Of a stretch of DNA of 64,000 nt, positions 1 to 10,648 are shown one piece after another. Source of the stretch: Biomphalaria glabrata (lineage: Eukaryota; Mollusca; Gastropoda; Planorbidae); assembly GCF_947242115.1 (NCBI RefSeq), contig NC_074711.1:6851934-6915933 (forward strand), given 5' to 3'. The number at the start of each line of letters is the position of its first letter. Positions within the stretch are counted from its first letter, which is position 1. Both the position numbers and the translations under genes were made by a program. A model generated the notes under the pieces. It was not told where the DNA came from, did not search any database, and saw only the letters and a program-made list of their open reading frames with translations.

Positions 1-247
1 AACAAAAATAATAGCAAATAAACATTCATCTCGCTAGGATTATTATACAGTTAAAAAGTTCCTTAGGCATCTAATGAAAATTACATAAATTAACAATATT
101 TACATTTATTGGTACATATTCTACATAATTTACGGACAATACTTTTGTGAAATTCTATAATTATAATTAGATATATTTAGGGAAATCTAGATGTATGTTA
201 TTATCTGAATATCGTTTAATGTTTTCTTAAAGTGTGAAAACATTATT

Positions 248-312
248 TAAATCTTATCTTATATAATACAGACGTTACTTCAAAAAAGAAGATGATTACG
301 TCACTGACATCA
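248..312 (-). mobile_element. LINE 3' end fragment
   Basis: The reverse complement of this stretch matches the 3' tail of the LINE in the OTUD7 intron (near 27,150-27,215): a block around TTTTTTGAAGTAA, then a TATTATATAAGATAAG-type tail. It is a severely 5'-truncated copy with no coding potential left. Confidence 0.55.
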
Positions 313-715
313 TAACCATTTTCTTTTATAGATGTAAAACCTTAGATCTAGATAATAATTTATAAATTATTATTATTTTACAATATATAGTCAACATTTC
401 AAGACCAGCAACTTTAAGCAGAAATAAAAACGCGCGCTCTTGAAGAGTAGCCTCCTTTGTTAAAACAAAAAAATATATGCATGTACCGGTAAATACTAAT
501 GTCAAGGCTGGCTACTTTGTTCAAAATTAAATACGCGTTCCTTGAAGAATAGCTTTCTATATTTAAAAAAAAATCCTTAGCATACAACAGTACTGCCATG
601 TGGGCATAGGCGCCAATAGGCCACCTTAGGGGGTGGCGAGGCGCGCTTGAGGGAACTCCGCGATAGCAGAAATTATTATCATCTATTATATTGTTGTAAC
701 CCTGCCTTGCACCAG

Positions 716-1071
716 TGCTTGAGGTGCGCACTAGCGCACTAGTGAACGTAAACAGGAAGACACTAGGAGGGAGATAATAACATTGCATCAGGGATTGTGA
801 AGAGTCTGAATGTTTGGGAAACTAAGAAGCCAGCTTTTGGTGCTGCCTGAAGGTTGTAGAAGGGACCTGGAGCGAAGCGGGGAAGGCTGTCGTTGGTCCA
901 CATTCGGGTTGCTGTTTAAAGGACTGGTAAATTAGTAGAAAGACTCTGAGGAAGCTGAAGGATGCTATGTGTTTGTCCTAGTGAATAAACACCTGTATTT
1001 ATTTCCTGTTAGTGTTACACTGTGTTGAGTTGCATGCCTATTCGTTGAGTGCCTACCCAAGAGTTATAGCA
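716..1071 (+). repeat. Left LTR
   Basis: TG...CA direct repeat matching 2247-2595 almost throughout. It contains a GTGAATAAACACC segment about 90 bp before its end that may be the polyadenylation signal. Confidence 0.8.
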
Positions 1072-1184
1072 ATTGGTGTCAGATAGTGGGATCCTCAACG
1101 AAAGGGGAGAGGATGGTCTAGATCTATGTATGGGACATCGAACGAGTCCATTTTCGGGTAAATCAACATAAGTTTTGTTTTTAG

Positions 1185-2273
1185 TTGATCAACGTTTTAA
1201 TACTAGATGAACTAAGCTGTAAACAGTTAAAAGAGGAGCTCCGAGCCAGGGAGCTGAGGATCTTCTGTGCCAAAGAAAAAATGAGAGAACGCCTTCGACA
1301 AGCCTTGCTGGACGAAGATGAAGATCCGGACTCGTATCTGTTCGAAGTACAACCAGATATCAGAGAGCTCATGAATACCGTGACAGATCAGATGAACTCG
1401 TTCCAGGTACAGCTAAAAGAGGTCAACGAGCAGATCTGTACCATGATTAAACAGATAGGTATCAGTACCACGCTGAACAAGACTGATGAAACGTTTGATA
1501 CCGTGATGAGCAAGACCGACGATCAGATGGCTACAATGTCGACAGGTATAAACAATCCGTTACTCAACGGAGACGCCGTTGACGGTGGCGCTGTCTATGA
1601 CTGTAATAGCGAGCCGTGCAAGCTTGGCTCCTACGACAAGAACCCTAACATTTCTTGTGAAAGCACTGAGCACAGATCTGATCATGCTATCGTGATTCCT
1701 GCCTACACTCAGACGTTGAACAATAACTGTGATGACGGGACCTCCTCAAAGGGAGAATTCGAGCACCGGAAGACCTGCCAACTAAGTATTTGTCCTGATA
1801 CCAGTATCAGCAAGAGAAGCGCTGATGGTGGTACAGCAGATGGACACATACGACGTTGTAAACGTGCCCCACAGATATGTCTTTCAGACACGCTTGAATA
1901 TTATTCCGTGTTTGACAACCTGGCCTCCTGGGGGCCCACGGCATATCGAGAAAGCCTGCTGGAGCAACGTGTAAGACAAATGGTCTTGATGACCTACGCT
2001 ATGACATCCACTGCATCGCTTCTCGCCATGAGTCTGCCGTCGGTGGTAACTAAGAGAAAGGCCAGACAACGAAAACGACTTCCCCTTAACCAAAGGCGGA
2101 TCAATTGGAGCAAAAGGAGAAAGCGGCACCTGCAGAGAGCAGTGTGGATGGCTTTGTGGGAAGCACGCTCCATTCAATCTGTGACTCCCACTGACCGACC
2201 TCCACCTGCACTGACCAACCGTGAACATGTTTCTTTTCGGGACCAGTGCTTGAGGTGCGCACTAGCGCACTAG
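1185..2273 (+). CDS. Gag-like ORF of the LTR fossil
   Basis: A 362-codon frame inside the LTR element, running a little way into the right LTR. The N-terminal 40 residues (around DELSCKQLKEELRARELR) resemble a SAP-like helix-extended-helix, often seen at the start of Gag in invertebrate Gypsy-like elements. A glutamine-rich amphipathic stretch follows, and the C-terminal half is strongly basic. No zinc knuckle is evident. It is part of an element fossil and is not a host gene. Confidence 0.55.
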   Translation: MINVLILDELSCKQLKEELRARELRIFCAKEKMRERLRQALLDEDEDPDSYLFEVQPDIRELMNTVTDQMNSFQVQLKEVNEQICTMIKQIGISTTLNKTDETFDTVMSKTDDQMATMSTGINNPLLNGDAVDGGAVYDCNSEPCKLGSYDKNPNISCESTEHRSDHAIVIPAYTQTLNNNCDDGTSSKGEFEHRKTCQLSICPDTSISKRSADGGTADGHIRRCKRAPQICLSDTLEYYSVFDNLASWGPTAYRESLLEQRVRQMVLMTYAMTSTASLLAMSLPSVVTKRKARQRKRLPLNQRRINWSKRRKRHLQRAVWMALWEARSIQSVTPTDRPPPALTNREHVSFRDQCLRCALAH

Positions 2274-2595
2274 TGAACGTAAACAGGAAGACACTAGGAG
2301 GGAGATAATAACATTGCATCAGGGATTGTGAAGAGTCTGAATGTTTGGAAACTAAGAAGCCAGCTTTTGGTGCTGCCTGAAGGTTGTAGAAGGGACCTGG
2401 AGCGAAGCGGGGAAGGCTGTCGTTGGTCCACATTCGGGTTGCTGTTTAAAGGACTGGTAAATTAGTAGAAAGACTCTGAGGAAGCTGAAGGATGCTATGT
2501 GTTTGTCCTAGTGAATAAACACCTGTATTTATTTCCTGTTACACTGTGTTGAGTTGCATGCCTATTCGTTGAGTGCCTACCCAAGAGTTACAGCA
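2247..2595 (+). repeat. Right LTR
   Basis: Second copy of the TG...CA repeat, slightly shorter than the left copy and otherwise nearly identical to it. Confidence 0.8.
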
Positions 2596-3970
2596 ATATA
2601 TATTTTAGTTTGTTGATTTTTTATGAAAAATGTTTCTGGATCATTAGTTACGATGGTTAAAAGGCACTAAATCAATATTAAATGATTTGGGATAAAACCT
2701 TACGCTACAAGCAAAATCTTAAATACGGAACAATTACAATACAGTAGGCCTTTGTAATGTAATCAAACTGCCAATAGTACAGAATAGTACCTACGTATGG
2801 TACTATGTTGTGTTACAATAATTGCGCCTACAGCATTACAGGCGAACGAGCCCGTTAGTGTGATGCGGTATGGTATATATAGTGAACGTTTACGGCCCCT
2901 GGCCTCGCGTATTACACTTGACCCGAGCCCCGAGTACTGCTAAGGCCGCCTCTGAATATAAGTGTAGCTCCAGACTGCTAGTCCAACTGACCTGGGTAGG
3001 TGTATAACTCCTCTTTCATCAGCCTCTCACCCCCACATTTATCTTACTTAAGGTTACATCAGAAATCCTCAGCTGATACAAACACACACACACGCTCCTC
3101 GATATCCATGGCACCATTCGTATCTACGGGGTTGTCCATTGTCACCAACTTTTCTGTTAATATCACGATGGTAGAGATTATATTTTTATTCTATTCAAAT
3201 TTCGTACTCGTTTTCATATATTAAATTCTAATTATTAATCCATCTTGTCTTGGACGAGGCCTACTAGCTATATCAGGCCCTTAGGTCGAAACTAATAAAG
3301 TCTCGTGCAAGAGTATGATGGCCTGTTTCTTACCAATTGCGTGGTTACTGATATTGTTTTTTTTTAAATTATTAATTAGTGATTACCTATCATGCAAATT
3401 GTCAATTACGACAACTTAGTTGAAGATAATACGATAATGCGTGTTTGTCTGAAATTCAGAGAATCAAGATGAACTTTTAAAACAAAAAAAAGACAAACTT
3501 TTTTATTATAGTGAGATTGATAAGACTACCACTTTTTTTTTTGGTCAAATAAATGTGGTGACGAATGTTTGTATGACTATTGACCTTGAAGTTATTTATA
3601 CGCCCAGCTACACTATAATTCGCATTGTATTTTTAAGTTGTGGAAATTTCCTCAATGACGTCCTAAGGAATTCGATAGTGTTGAAATGCAGGTGAACGTG
3701 ATAGGCCTTGATATGCGACTTGGGGAAAATGTAACATTTCACTCCTACAGCAAACTTGCAGGGGCGTTAATTCAATTTTGGTAAATCGCCGAGGAGGAAA
3801 AGGATAATAAGTACAGTACGAATTTTCACATAGATAGACCTTGTAAATATTTTCGCTTATAGTCTACACAAGGGGGAAAAATATTAAAATATATGCATGG
3901 CGTTCGTTGAGGTCGATCCTGTGGATTGGGGAAGGGGTGACATTTAAGTTATTGCCAGGTAAGCTTGGGT
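2596..3970. other. Intergenic, no gene seen
   Basis: No coding exon was recognised. The one odd patch is a GC-richer islet at about 2,840-2,990 with a TATATATAG box inside it (about 2,873); it could be a promoter remnant or a decayed repeat. The short ORF at 3,000-3,224 has no recognisable features. Confidence 0.5.
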
Positions 3971-3975
3971 TACCA

Positions 3976-4300
3976 ATTCCTGAACAATGTAAAATATCCA
4001 TAATTTACTAAAGAACGTAAACTCTCTATAGGCAATGCTATTATATTGTCGGATCTGTTAATTGGCTAAACCAATGTTTCTTAACTTTTTACTTTCGTAC
4101 CTCCTCCACAATCTTTTGTGTGTGTGTGTGTCACAATCCCTCTAATAGTGTTCCTCTAAAGGAGTGCTGCAAAAATTAATTGAGTGGGATTCATGGCGAT
4201 GATTCGAGGCTCCGAGGCCAAGCGTTCTTCTGAACAATGAAAAATATCCATAATTTACTAAAGAACGTTAACTCTTTAAAGCCAATAATATTATATTCTT
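3976..4300 (+). repeat. Direct repeat pair, about 70 bp
   Basis: Two copies of a block containing AATATCCATAATTTACTAAA, at about 3,984-4,050 and 4,240-4,305, spaced about 255 bp apart. The spacer holds a short (GT)n run near 4,118. It may be an internal duplication of an unrecognised repeat. Confidence 0.55.
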
Positions 4301-4734
4301 CTGTCATCGACAGCGCAATATTCCTCCCAGTAAAAAGAGTGCACGTCAAATTAAGAATGGTCAGTGCGGACCTATACTAAATAGAGGCTTTAGAGGTGAA
4401 TTTAAAAAATGTACATTTGTAATGGGCTTGAACGTTATAACAACATCCTTTTATCTTGTAGCGGTCCTGTTTTGTTCACACAAAAGGTGTCGACAAAATG
4501 ATGGTACGGCACTCTGAAGATTTGTAACTATTCCGACTTGAAAAAGACTGCGGTATTACACTGACGTCTTTGAATGTTCCTTTTGAGTTGTTTTCTTGCA
4601 CGGGCATGGCGCGCCTCTTGCGCAAACTGTATAAAAGATCCTACTTAGAAAATGAAACCACTTCTCATCTGTCTCTTGACGTTTGTCTTAAGTGTACTGT
4701 TTATAGAAAACATGCACACACAAAAAACTGAACC

Positions 4735-5265
4735 ACTTCCACAGGATCGGTCTCAGAAAAATACTGACTGTTAAATGGCAAGAAAAAATACCTGATACTG
4801 AAGTCCTTCAAAGACTGCAACGCATTCACAAAATCCTAATGCAGTCCCAGCTGCGATGGGCAGGCCACATCAGCAGAATGGAAGACTCCTGCATTCCTAA
4901 ACAACTCCTGTATGGCCAATTAAGGGAAGCGCTCACAAGAAGTACAAAGAAAACGCTTCAGGTAAACCCTCAAAGCTTCCCTGAAAGCCTTCAGCATTGA
5001 CACGGCCACCTGGGAGACAGAAGCACATAATAGAGCATATATCATGGAGTCGCGCTGTGACAAGTAGCGCACAAAATGCAGAGGACAAGAGAAAAGCGCT
5101 GGCAGAAGAAAAGCGTCAGATAAAAAAAACAAGACCAATGACATTAGCTCCAGCTGGAATAACCTGCTTAGTGTGCAGCCGAACATTCCAGGCTCACACA
5201 TGTCTCACCAGCCACATGAGGAGGCACAAAACCCCAGAGCATAACCCTCCGTCCCCTGGATGACA
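4735..5265 (+). mobile_element. LINE C-terminal fragment with C2H2 finger
   Basis: Conceptual translation in several frames gives the typical LINE post-RT segment: RLQRIHKIL, LRWAGHISRMED, IPKQLLYGQL, then a charged helix and a C2H2-like knuckle CLVCSRTFQAHTCLTSHMRRH near 5,170-5,230. The frame is broken between the early and late parts, so it is a dead 5'-truncated copy. The C-terminal finger is a known trait of several LINE clades. Confidence 0.75.
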
Positions 5266-5298
5266 AAAGTGTTTATCATCGAACCACGATAGACGAAC

Positions 5299-5299
<1 letters not shown>

Positions 5300-5331
<32 letters not shown>
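5300..5331. repeat. (TG)n microsatellite
   Basis: A TATATATG lead-in is followed by about twelve uninterrupted TG units. Confidence 0.9.
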
Positions 5332-5399
5332 ACTGTGATGGTCCGCAAAAACAAATACATCCACTTTAAAAAAAATATCAAGAGTGAGGCCGGCCCATT

Positions 5400-5682
5400 T
5401 CTTTAATGTTGTTGGATGATCCTTGCTTCGTGCTCCTTACACTGAGTCTTTTGACAGTGAGTCATGTGACCGAACCAGCTCAGCTTTCGTCTCTTCACAG
5501 TAATGAAGAGTTCCACCTTTTAGCTAACCAGAGTGTTAACGTGTAAGAGTACAAACTCATTTGTTCTCTTTTCCTGATGACACCCAGCATTTTTCTGTAG
5601 TATTTACTCTCAAAGGCTTGAATTCTTCTTTCAGCCTCAGCGTTTTGTGTCCAACTTTCACAACCATATATAATAGTACAAA
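5400..5682 (-). mobile_element. LINE C-terminal fragment, reverse
   Basis: The minus strand encodes IIYGCESWTQNAEAERRIQAF followed by YYRKMLGV, a hallmark of the LINE reverse-transcriptase C-terminal region (YGCESWTL ... ERRIQAFE ... CYRRMLG). The match stops at the insertion point of the 2.7-kb DNA element. No continuing LINE sequence is evident on the far side, so the LINE copy was probably already truncated there. Confidence 0.75.
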
Positions 5683-5690
5683 CCACTGAC
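5683..5690. repeat. Left 8-bp target-site duplication
   Basis: CCACTGAC, repeated exactly at 8,414-8,421 directly after the other terminus. Confidence 0.85.
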
Positions 5691-5740
5691 CACTAGCGGA
5701 TCCAGAACTTTGGAGTGGGGGGGGGGGCGATTTTTTTCCA

Positions 5741-5822
5741 AACCCTAACCCTAACGCCCAGTAAACCCTAACCTTACGCATAAACGTGCATACAGCGCGC
5801 ACGCACGCACACACACACACAA

Positions 5823-5857
<35 letters not shown>

Positions 5858-5860
5858 GGA
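5741..5860. repeat. Simple-sequence cluster
   Basis: Short CCCTAA-like units (about 5,742-5,775) are followed by a (CA)n run (about 5,800-5,840) and a (TA)n run (about 5,841-5,857), all within the left part of the 2.7-kb element. Confidence 0.8.
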
Positions 5861-5936
5861 ATAAAAAAAGAAGCATTTCTCAACCTTCGGCGAAAAACAA
5901 AACAACTGGGGCAGCGCTATAAGGTTTTCTGGTGAA

Positions 5937-6955
5937 GTTCGGGGCGAAGCCCCGACGACAAAAGCGTTTCCTTGCTTTTTTCACTGTAGAAACGTATTCT
6001 CTTGACATCTGCAGCTCATTATTCATCAATGGAGTTCGGGGCGAAGCCCCGACGCCAAAAGCATTTTCTAGCATTCTTCATTGCAGAAACGCATTCTCCT
6101 GACATCTACAGCTCATTATTCATCAATGGAGTTCGGGGCGAAGCCCCGACGCCAAAAGCATTTTCTAGCATTCTTCATTGCAGAAACGCATTCTCCTGAC
6201 ATCTACAGCTCATTATTCATCAATGGAGTTCGGGGCGAAGCCCCGACGCCAAAAGCATTTTCTTGCATTCTTCATTGCAGAAACGCATTCTCCTGACAAG
6301 TACAGCTCATTATTCACCAATGGAGTTCGGGACGAAGCCCCGACGCCAAAAGCATTTCCTAGAATTCTTCATTGCAGAAACGCATTCTCCTGACATCTAC
6401 AGCTCATTATTTATTAATGGACAAAAGCGTTTCCTAGAATTCTTCATTGCAGAAACGCATTCTCCTGACATCTACAGCTCATTATTTATTAATGGAGCGA
6501 CAAAAGCGTTTTCTTGCTTTTTTCACTGCAGAAACGCATTCTCCTGACAAGTACAGCTCATTCTTCACAATGTAGTTCGGGGCGAAGCCCCGACGCCAAA
6601 AGCGTTTTCTTGCATTCTTCATTGCAGAAACGCATTCTCCTGATATCTACAACTCATTACCCATAAATGAAGTTCGGGGCGAAGCCCCGACGCCAAAAGC
6701 GTTTTCTTGCATTCTTCTCTGCAGAAACGCATTCTCCTGACATCTACAACTCATTACCCATAAATGGAGTTCGGGGCGAAGCCACGACGCCAAAAGCGTT
6801 TTCTTGCATTCTTCTCTGCAGAAACGCATTCTCCTGACATCTACAACTCATTACATAAATGGAGTTCGGGGCGAAGCACCGACGCCAAAAGCGTTTTCTT
6901 GCATTCTTCACTGCAGAAACGCATTCTCCTGACCTGAAGCTCATTATTCATACTA
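5937..6955 (+). repeat. 97-bp hairpin minisatellite array
   Basis: About eleven head-to-tail units. Each full unit starts with TTCGGGGCGAAGCCCCGAC, a perfect 7-bp stem (TCGGGGC/GCCCCGA) closed by a GAA triloop, followed by an AT-richer spacer ending ...CTCATTATTCATCAATGGA. Unit starts fall at 5,937, 6,034, 6,131, 6,228, 6,325, then two shortened units without the hairpin, then 6,574, 6,672, 6,769 and 6,864. The overlapping short ORFs here are shadows of the repeat. Confidence 0.9.
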
Positions 6956-7539
6956 TTAAAAAACGACCTTTCGAATAATGTTGTACTTGAAAAATATTCT
7001 AATTTGAATTTATAGGCCCATAATACATTGCAAATAAAACCGATTTGTTCCTTGAAAAGATAGGATACCTCACGTATTTAGATTTTTGCTTTGTGGATCG
7101 CCGCCGAAAAAAAAACTTATTCGATAAATAGTATTCAAATTGTGAGTAATAGTTCCAAATTTATTTAGCTAGAAAAATATCAGATTGAGTAAAGGTTGGG
7201 AAAAGGCGACTATGAAAACGTTATTTGAGTTTAGAACTCATCTCAATCATGACTCTTATACTGAAAAATTTCGTTTGAATTCTAACTTTTCCAATGCAAA
7301 GTCTTTCTTAAAATTCTTATGATAACTTCATGTGAAATTACAAAAACTCTGTCTGGAAATGGGAATGGCGGTAGAGCGAAAACAATTAATCCTCGCTCTA
7401 TTACTAATTTCTGCTAAAGATTGCATTTGGCATTAAAGAATAGGTATGGGGCGACTCGATATAAGAATTTAATTTATAGTATATATAAATTATATTAGTG
7501 ACAGATTTTTTTTATTTTGTAATTTCTTAACTATAATAC

Positions 7540-8400
7540 AAAAAGAAAAAGTATTGATTTGTCCGATGGGGGAAATGCGATTGCATGTATCGCCCCTCCC
7601 ACCTGGTACAACCCTTTTTCATTTAAATTTACTAATGATACAATTTGAGATTAGAGTGTGGTACGACATATTTACAATGGGTCACATATCAATACGTAGT
7701 TTATATTATATAGATATTCAACTAATTTTATTCACAAACTATGATTCTCCACAAAAGTAGGACCGCCCCCCAAGCACTCAGAGGGCTAGAGTGGGGAGGG
7801 CAGTACATGCAATCGCCCCCCCCTCACCCCACCGAATCGGCCAAAATACCAGAAAGGGAGCGACATAATATAAAATGTATATATTAATTCAACTAATTTT
7901 GTTCACAAACTATGATTTCTCCATAAAAACGGACCGCCCCCCCCCCCACTCAAAGGGTTTAGGTGGGAAGGGCAGAATAGGTATTCGTCCCCCCCCCCCA
8001 CCCACCAATCGGCAAACAGGGAACGACATAATATAAAGATTGGTTAAAATATCAATAACAAGTTACAAGAATATATATATTTAATTGATTTTGTTAGCAG
8101 GCTGTGATTTCTACCAATGAATTGGACCGCCCCCCCCACTCGAAAGTGTAGGGGGGGGGGGCGGGATTGATACCATCGCCCCCTCCGACCCCACCAAATC
8201 GGCCAACATGCTAGAGGGGGGGGGGCGAAATAATCTAAAAATAGGTTGAAATATAAATAATTAGTATATATTTTTAACATAAGTAATAAATTCGTATACA
8301 AATTGTGTGAATCCTATACTAAAGTTCGTCCGCCCCCCCCCCGGGGGGGGTCGGCCGAGTGGGGGGGGGGGGGCGATCGCCCCTACCGCCCCCCCCCCCT
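7540..8400. repeat. G/C-homopolymer tandem array
   Basis: Four to five diverged units of about 160-200 bp. Each contains a run of 7-12 C or G, a phrase like GACCGCCCCCC...CACTC, and a tail like CGACATAATATAAA (7,861, 8,024, 8,226). Several units have multiple G-runs close enough to form quadruplexes. It forms the right half of the 2.7-kb element. Confidence 0.75.
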
Positions 8401-8413
8401 GGATCCGCCAGTG

Positions 8414-8421
8414 CCACTGAC
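8414..8421. repeat. Right 8-bp target-site duplication
   Basis: CCACTGAC, identical to 5,683-5,690. Confidence 0.85.
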
Positions 8422-8702
8422 GAAGAATACAATATTCTTTTTTCATTAAAACCACTTACCGGTATCTGATCAATGTAATCTTTGAAATAATAATGCTAAT
8501 AAAGTGGTGTTCGCTTGATCAAATATAGATTTATAACTAGCCTACATTGAGATTTTGTTTTTGTTCACTGAAAAGACCTAGACTGCTTTATTGATCCATA
8601 TGGGAATTTGTTATGATTACAAATACCGCCTTAATATCGCCCCACTCCATTGCCTACATGAATAGCCCATGGATAGCCTATTAACATTTGATTAGATTTT
8701 TA

Positions 8703-9249
8703 CAGTGATGCCCAAAATACGGCCCGCGGGCCAGATCCTTCCCGCGACTTGCTTCCATCCGGCCTGCCGAAACGTCGGCACAAAAATATAGAAAATCCCC
8801 CCTCCCCCTAAAAAAAATGTTCAGAATTTATCTTTACCTACGTTAGGGCCTTCACTTTTTATTAATGGATTACTACCAAGGCATTTAACGTTTGTGCGTT
8901 CATGAAATAGTACTAAGAATCTACTAGGAAAAGTGAACGGATCTTTACTTTTTTTGTAGAACATAATACCATTACTAGCCAACATGTTTGTTTTTATAAA
9001 GAAAGTGTGGCTGTTTAAAAAAAAAGAACAACAAAATATGAACAGAACTTACGCCATTTTTTTTTTTTTAAGTGTAAAGAGAAAATTCAAATCCCCCAAT
9101 AATTTAATGAAAGTACTAGATCCTCGGGTTTGAAATAAAATAGTTTCAGGTCAATTTCATTGTTTTTGTATCTTTTCCATCATATGGCTCGCAACACTAG
9201 TGTTGGAAATTAAAATGGCCCGCAGATTGAATTAGGTTGGGCATCACTG
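8703..9249. mobile_element. hAT-like MITE, 547 bp
   Basis: The left end CAGTGATGCCCAA is mirrored at the right end (TTGGGCATCACTG). Subterminal GGCCCGCGGGCC and GGCCCGCAG motifs are also mirrored, as is common in hAT non-autonomous elements. No ORF is present. Flanking 8-mers (GATTTTTA and GATTAGAA) match only partly, so the insertion is probably old. Confidence 0.7.
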
Positions 9250-9281
9250 GATTAGAAAAAGACCATTAGTAAAGTCACTAA

Positions 9282-9560
9282 TTTAGAAACTCTTCAGGAC
9301 AGAAGACTAAAAAGTAAAGTAACAATAATACATAAAACACTGGACCATAATTTACAAATACAAAAACAATAAAATTATCAGAAAGACACATATATAAAGG
9401 CACATTTCTTATTCCATATGCTAAGACAAATTCGACTTTTCATTCGTACAGGTGCTCCGTATTCGCTAGCAGCATAGAACATGGAATGCGTTGCTTTACT
9501 CAGTCAGGAAATCCAAAAAACTTAGCAGAGTTTAAGTCACACTTTGGACGTCATATGGGA
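9282..9560 (+). mobile_element. LINE 3' end fragment
   Basis: Diverged copy of the same LINE C-terminus and tail as at 18.7 kb and 32.3 kb: [37 protein letters not shown]-like translation, then WNALLYSVRKS. Several frame breaks are evident. Confidence 0.7.
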
Positions 9561-10640
9561 TGACGACACGACCAGGCAGACATTGATTTATCTTGCAGTC
9601 TGTGGCATTTTAGGCTACGTCTCTAGAGTCGATCTTTTCACTTTGCTTCTCGAATGCCATCCTTGATACACTGCTTCTCGGATGCCATCCTTGAGATACA
9701 ACTGCAGTTTGGGCGTCTGTAAGCCTATGTTAATCACCAGGCGCTGAAGCATTTTCACATTTTTCTACTTCTGATGTGTTTAACCATCCGCAATCCATTT
9801 TAGTATTTGATTTTAACTGATTAAGACCTGTTATTTAAACTCACAGCAAGTAAAACTATTTTTGAAAATAAATTCAAATAAAATCGTATGGGAATCATGG
9901 GATAGGGATTAGTCTCGACCATTAAAAAACAAAATAAAAACAATGATCACGTGAATGTAGAAGTGAACTTTGGACTTTAGACTGACCCTACCTTACCTTA
10001 GAATATTCCATTTCGTCGTTTACTCTATTAATAGAAGCTACTTCCTGTTGTTATTACGTATGAAAGCTTATCATTTGTCTGTTGACAGACCGAAGAATAA
10101 AACTGCAGGTTCATTTCATTATTTCTCAGATCAACTGATAAACAGCGAAAATATCATTGGTACAAACTGAGTAAGTTAGAAGATTGTTCTAGATAGTATA
10201 TACTTATTATACTAGACTATATTCTATATTATAATGTATAACTATATATTATAGTAATAAGACAAATAACTTAGACTTAAATAAGTATAGGTACTAGGTA
10301 GTCTAGATGAGTAGATCTAATTTATAGTAATTTCAAATAAAAATATATTGGCTACGACCTACATTAATAATCTAGATTCTAGATCTACATTTCAACATTA
10401 TAGAATATAGATCTAATAATAATTAAATAGTTAGACACTACAAGTACAAGACACATGTCACATGTGTAGATCTAGATGTCTACATTATAATTAAATAGTT
10501 AGACACTAGTCTACAAGTACAAGACACATGAAATGTGGTTACCTTAAAATGCTGAACTGAATGTCACATGTGAAATGGCTGAAATGCTTCAGGCCCTAAC
10601 TAGTAACTTAGACTTAAAAGAGTAGTAGGTATTTTTAAAA
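9561..10640. other. Intergenic, no gene seen
   Basis: AT-rich sequence. From about 10,190 it becomes dense in AGATCT/TCTAGA-type motifs, with a local direct repeat around TTAAATAGTTAGACACTA (10,422 and 10,491). No exon was recognised. A non-coding first exon of perilipin could lie here but cannot be placed. Confidence 0.4.
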
Positions 10641-10648
10641 GTAGCCAG

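Larger units (their letters stand above)
716..2595 (+). mobile_element. LTR retrotransposon fossil, Gag-only
   Basis: Two direct repeats of about 350 bp (716-1071 and 2247-2595), each starting TG and ending CA, flank 1,175 bp of internal sequence. A primer-binding-like stretch (ATTGGTGTCAGATAGTGGG) directly follows the left repeat. The internal part holds one Gag-like reading frame and no visible protease, reverse transcriptase or integrase, so this is a broken, internally deleted or non-autonomous copy, probably Gypsy-like. The two repeats are nearly identical, which suggests recent insertion or recent conversion. I see no clear flanking target duplication. Confidence 0.8.
5691..8413. mobile_element. 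2.7-kb DNA transposon with TIRs, non-autonomous
   Basis: The left end reads CACTAGCGGATCCAG. The right end read inward on the other strand is CACTGGCGGATCCAG, so 14 of 15 bases are inverted repeats. Both ends then run into a G-rich stretch followed by CGAT. A perfect 8-bp duplication (CCACTGAC) abuts both ends, which is typical of hAT and a few related superfamilies. No transposase frame is present; the body consists of a 97-bp minisatellite, AT-rich unique sequence and a G/C-homopolymer array. ORFs such as the one rich in PPPP at 8,261-8,455 are artefacts of the terminal repeats. Confidence 0.8.

Noticed and set aside
414-788. 124-codon minus ORF near the left edge
   Set aside because: Overlaps the LTR repeat; the same peptide start recurs in the other LTR, so it is a shadow.
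5742-5775. Telomere-like CCCTAA repeats
   Set aside because: Only two or three imperfect units inside a transposon; too few for an interstitial telomere.
5937-6955. CRISPR-like array
   Set aside because: The spacers are as conserved as the hairpin part and the context is animal DNA, so it is a minisatellite.
8261-8455. Proline/glycine-rich ORF
   Set aside because: Translation of the G/C homopolymer array and the TIR of the 2.7-kb element.
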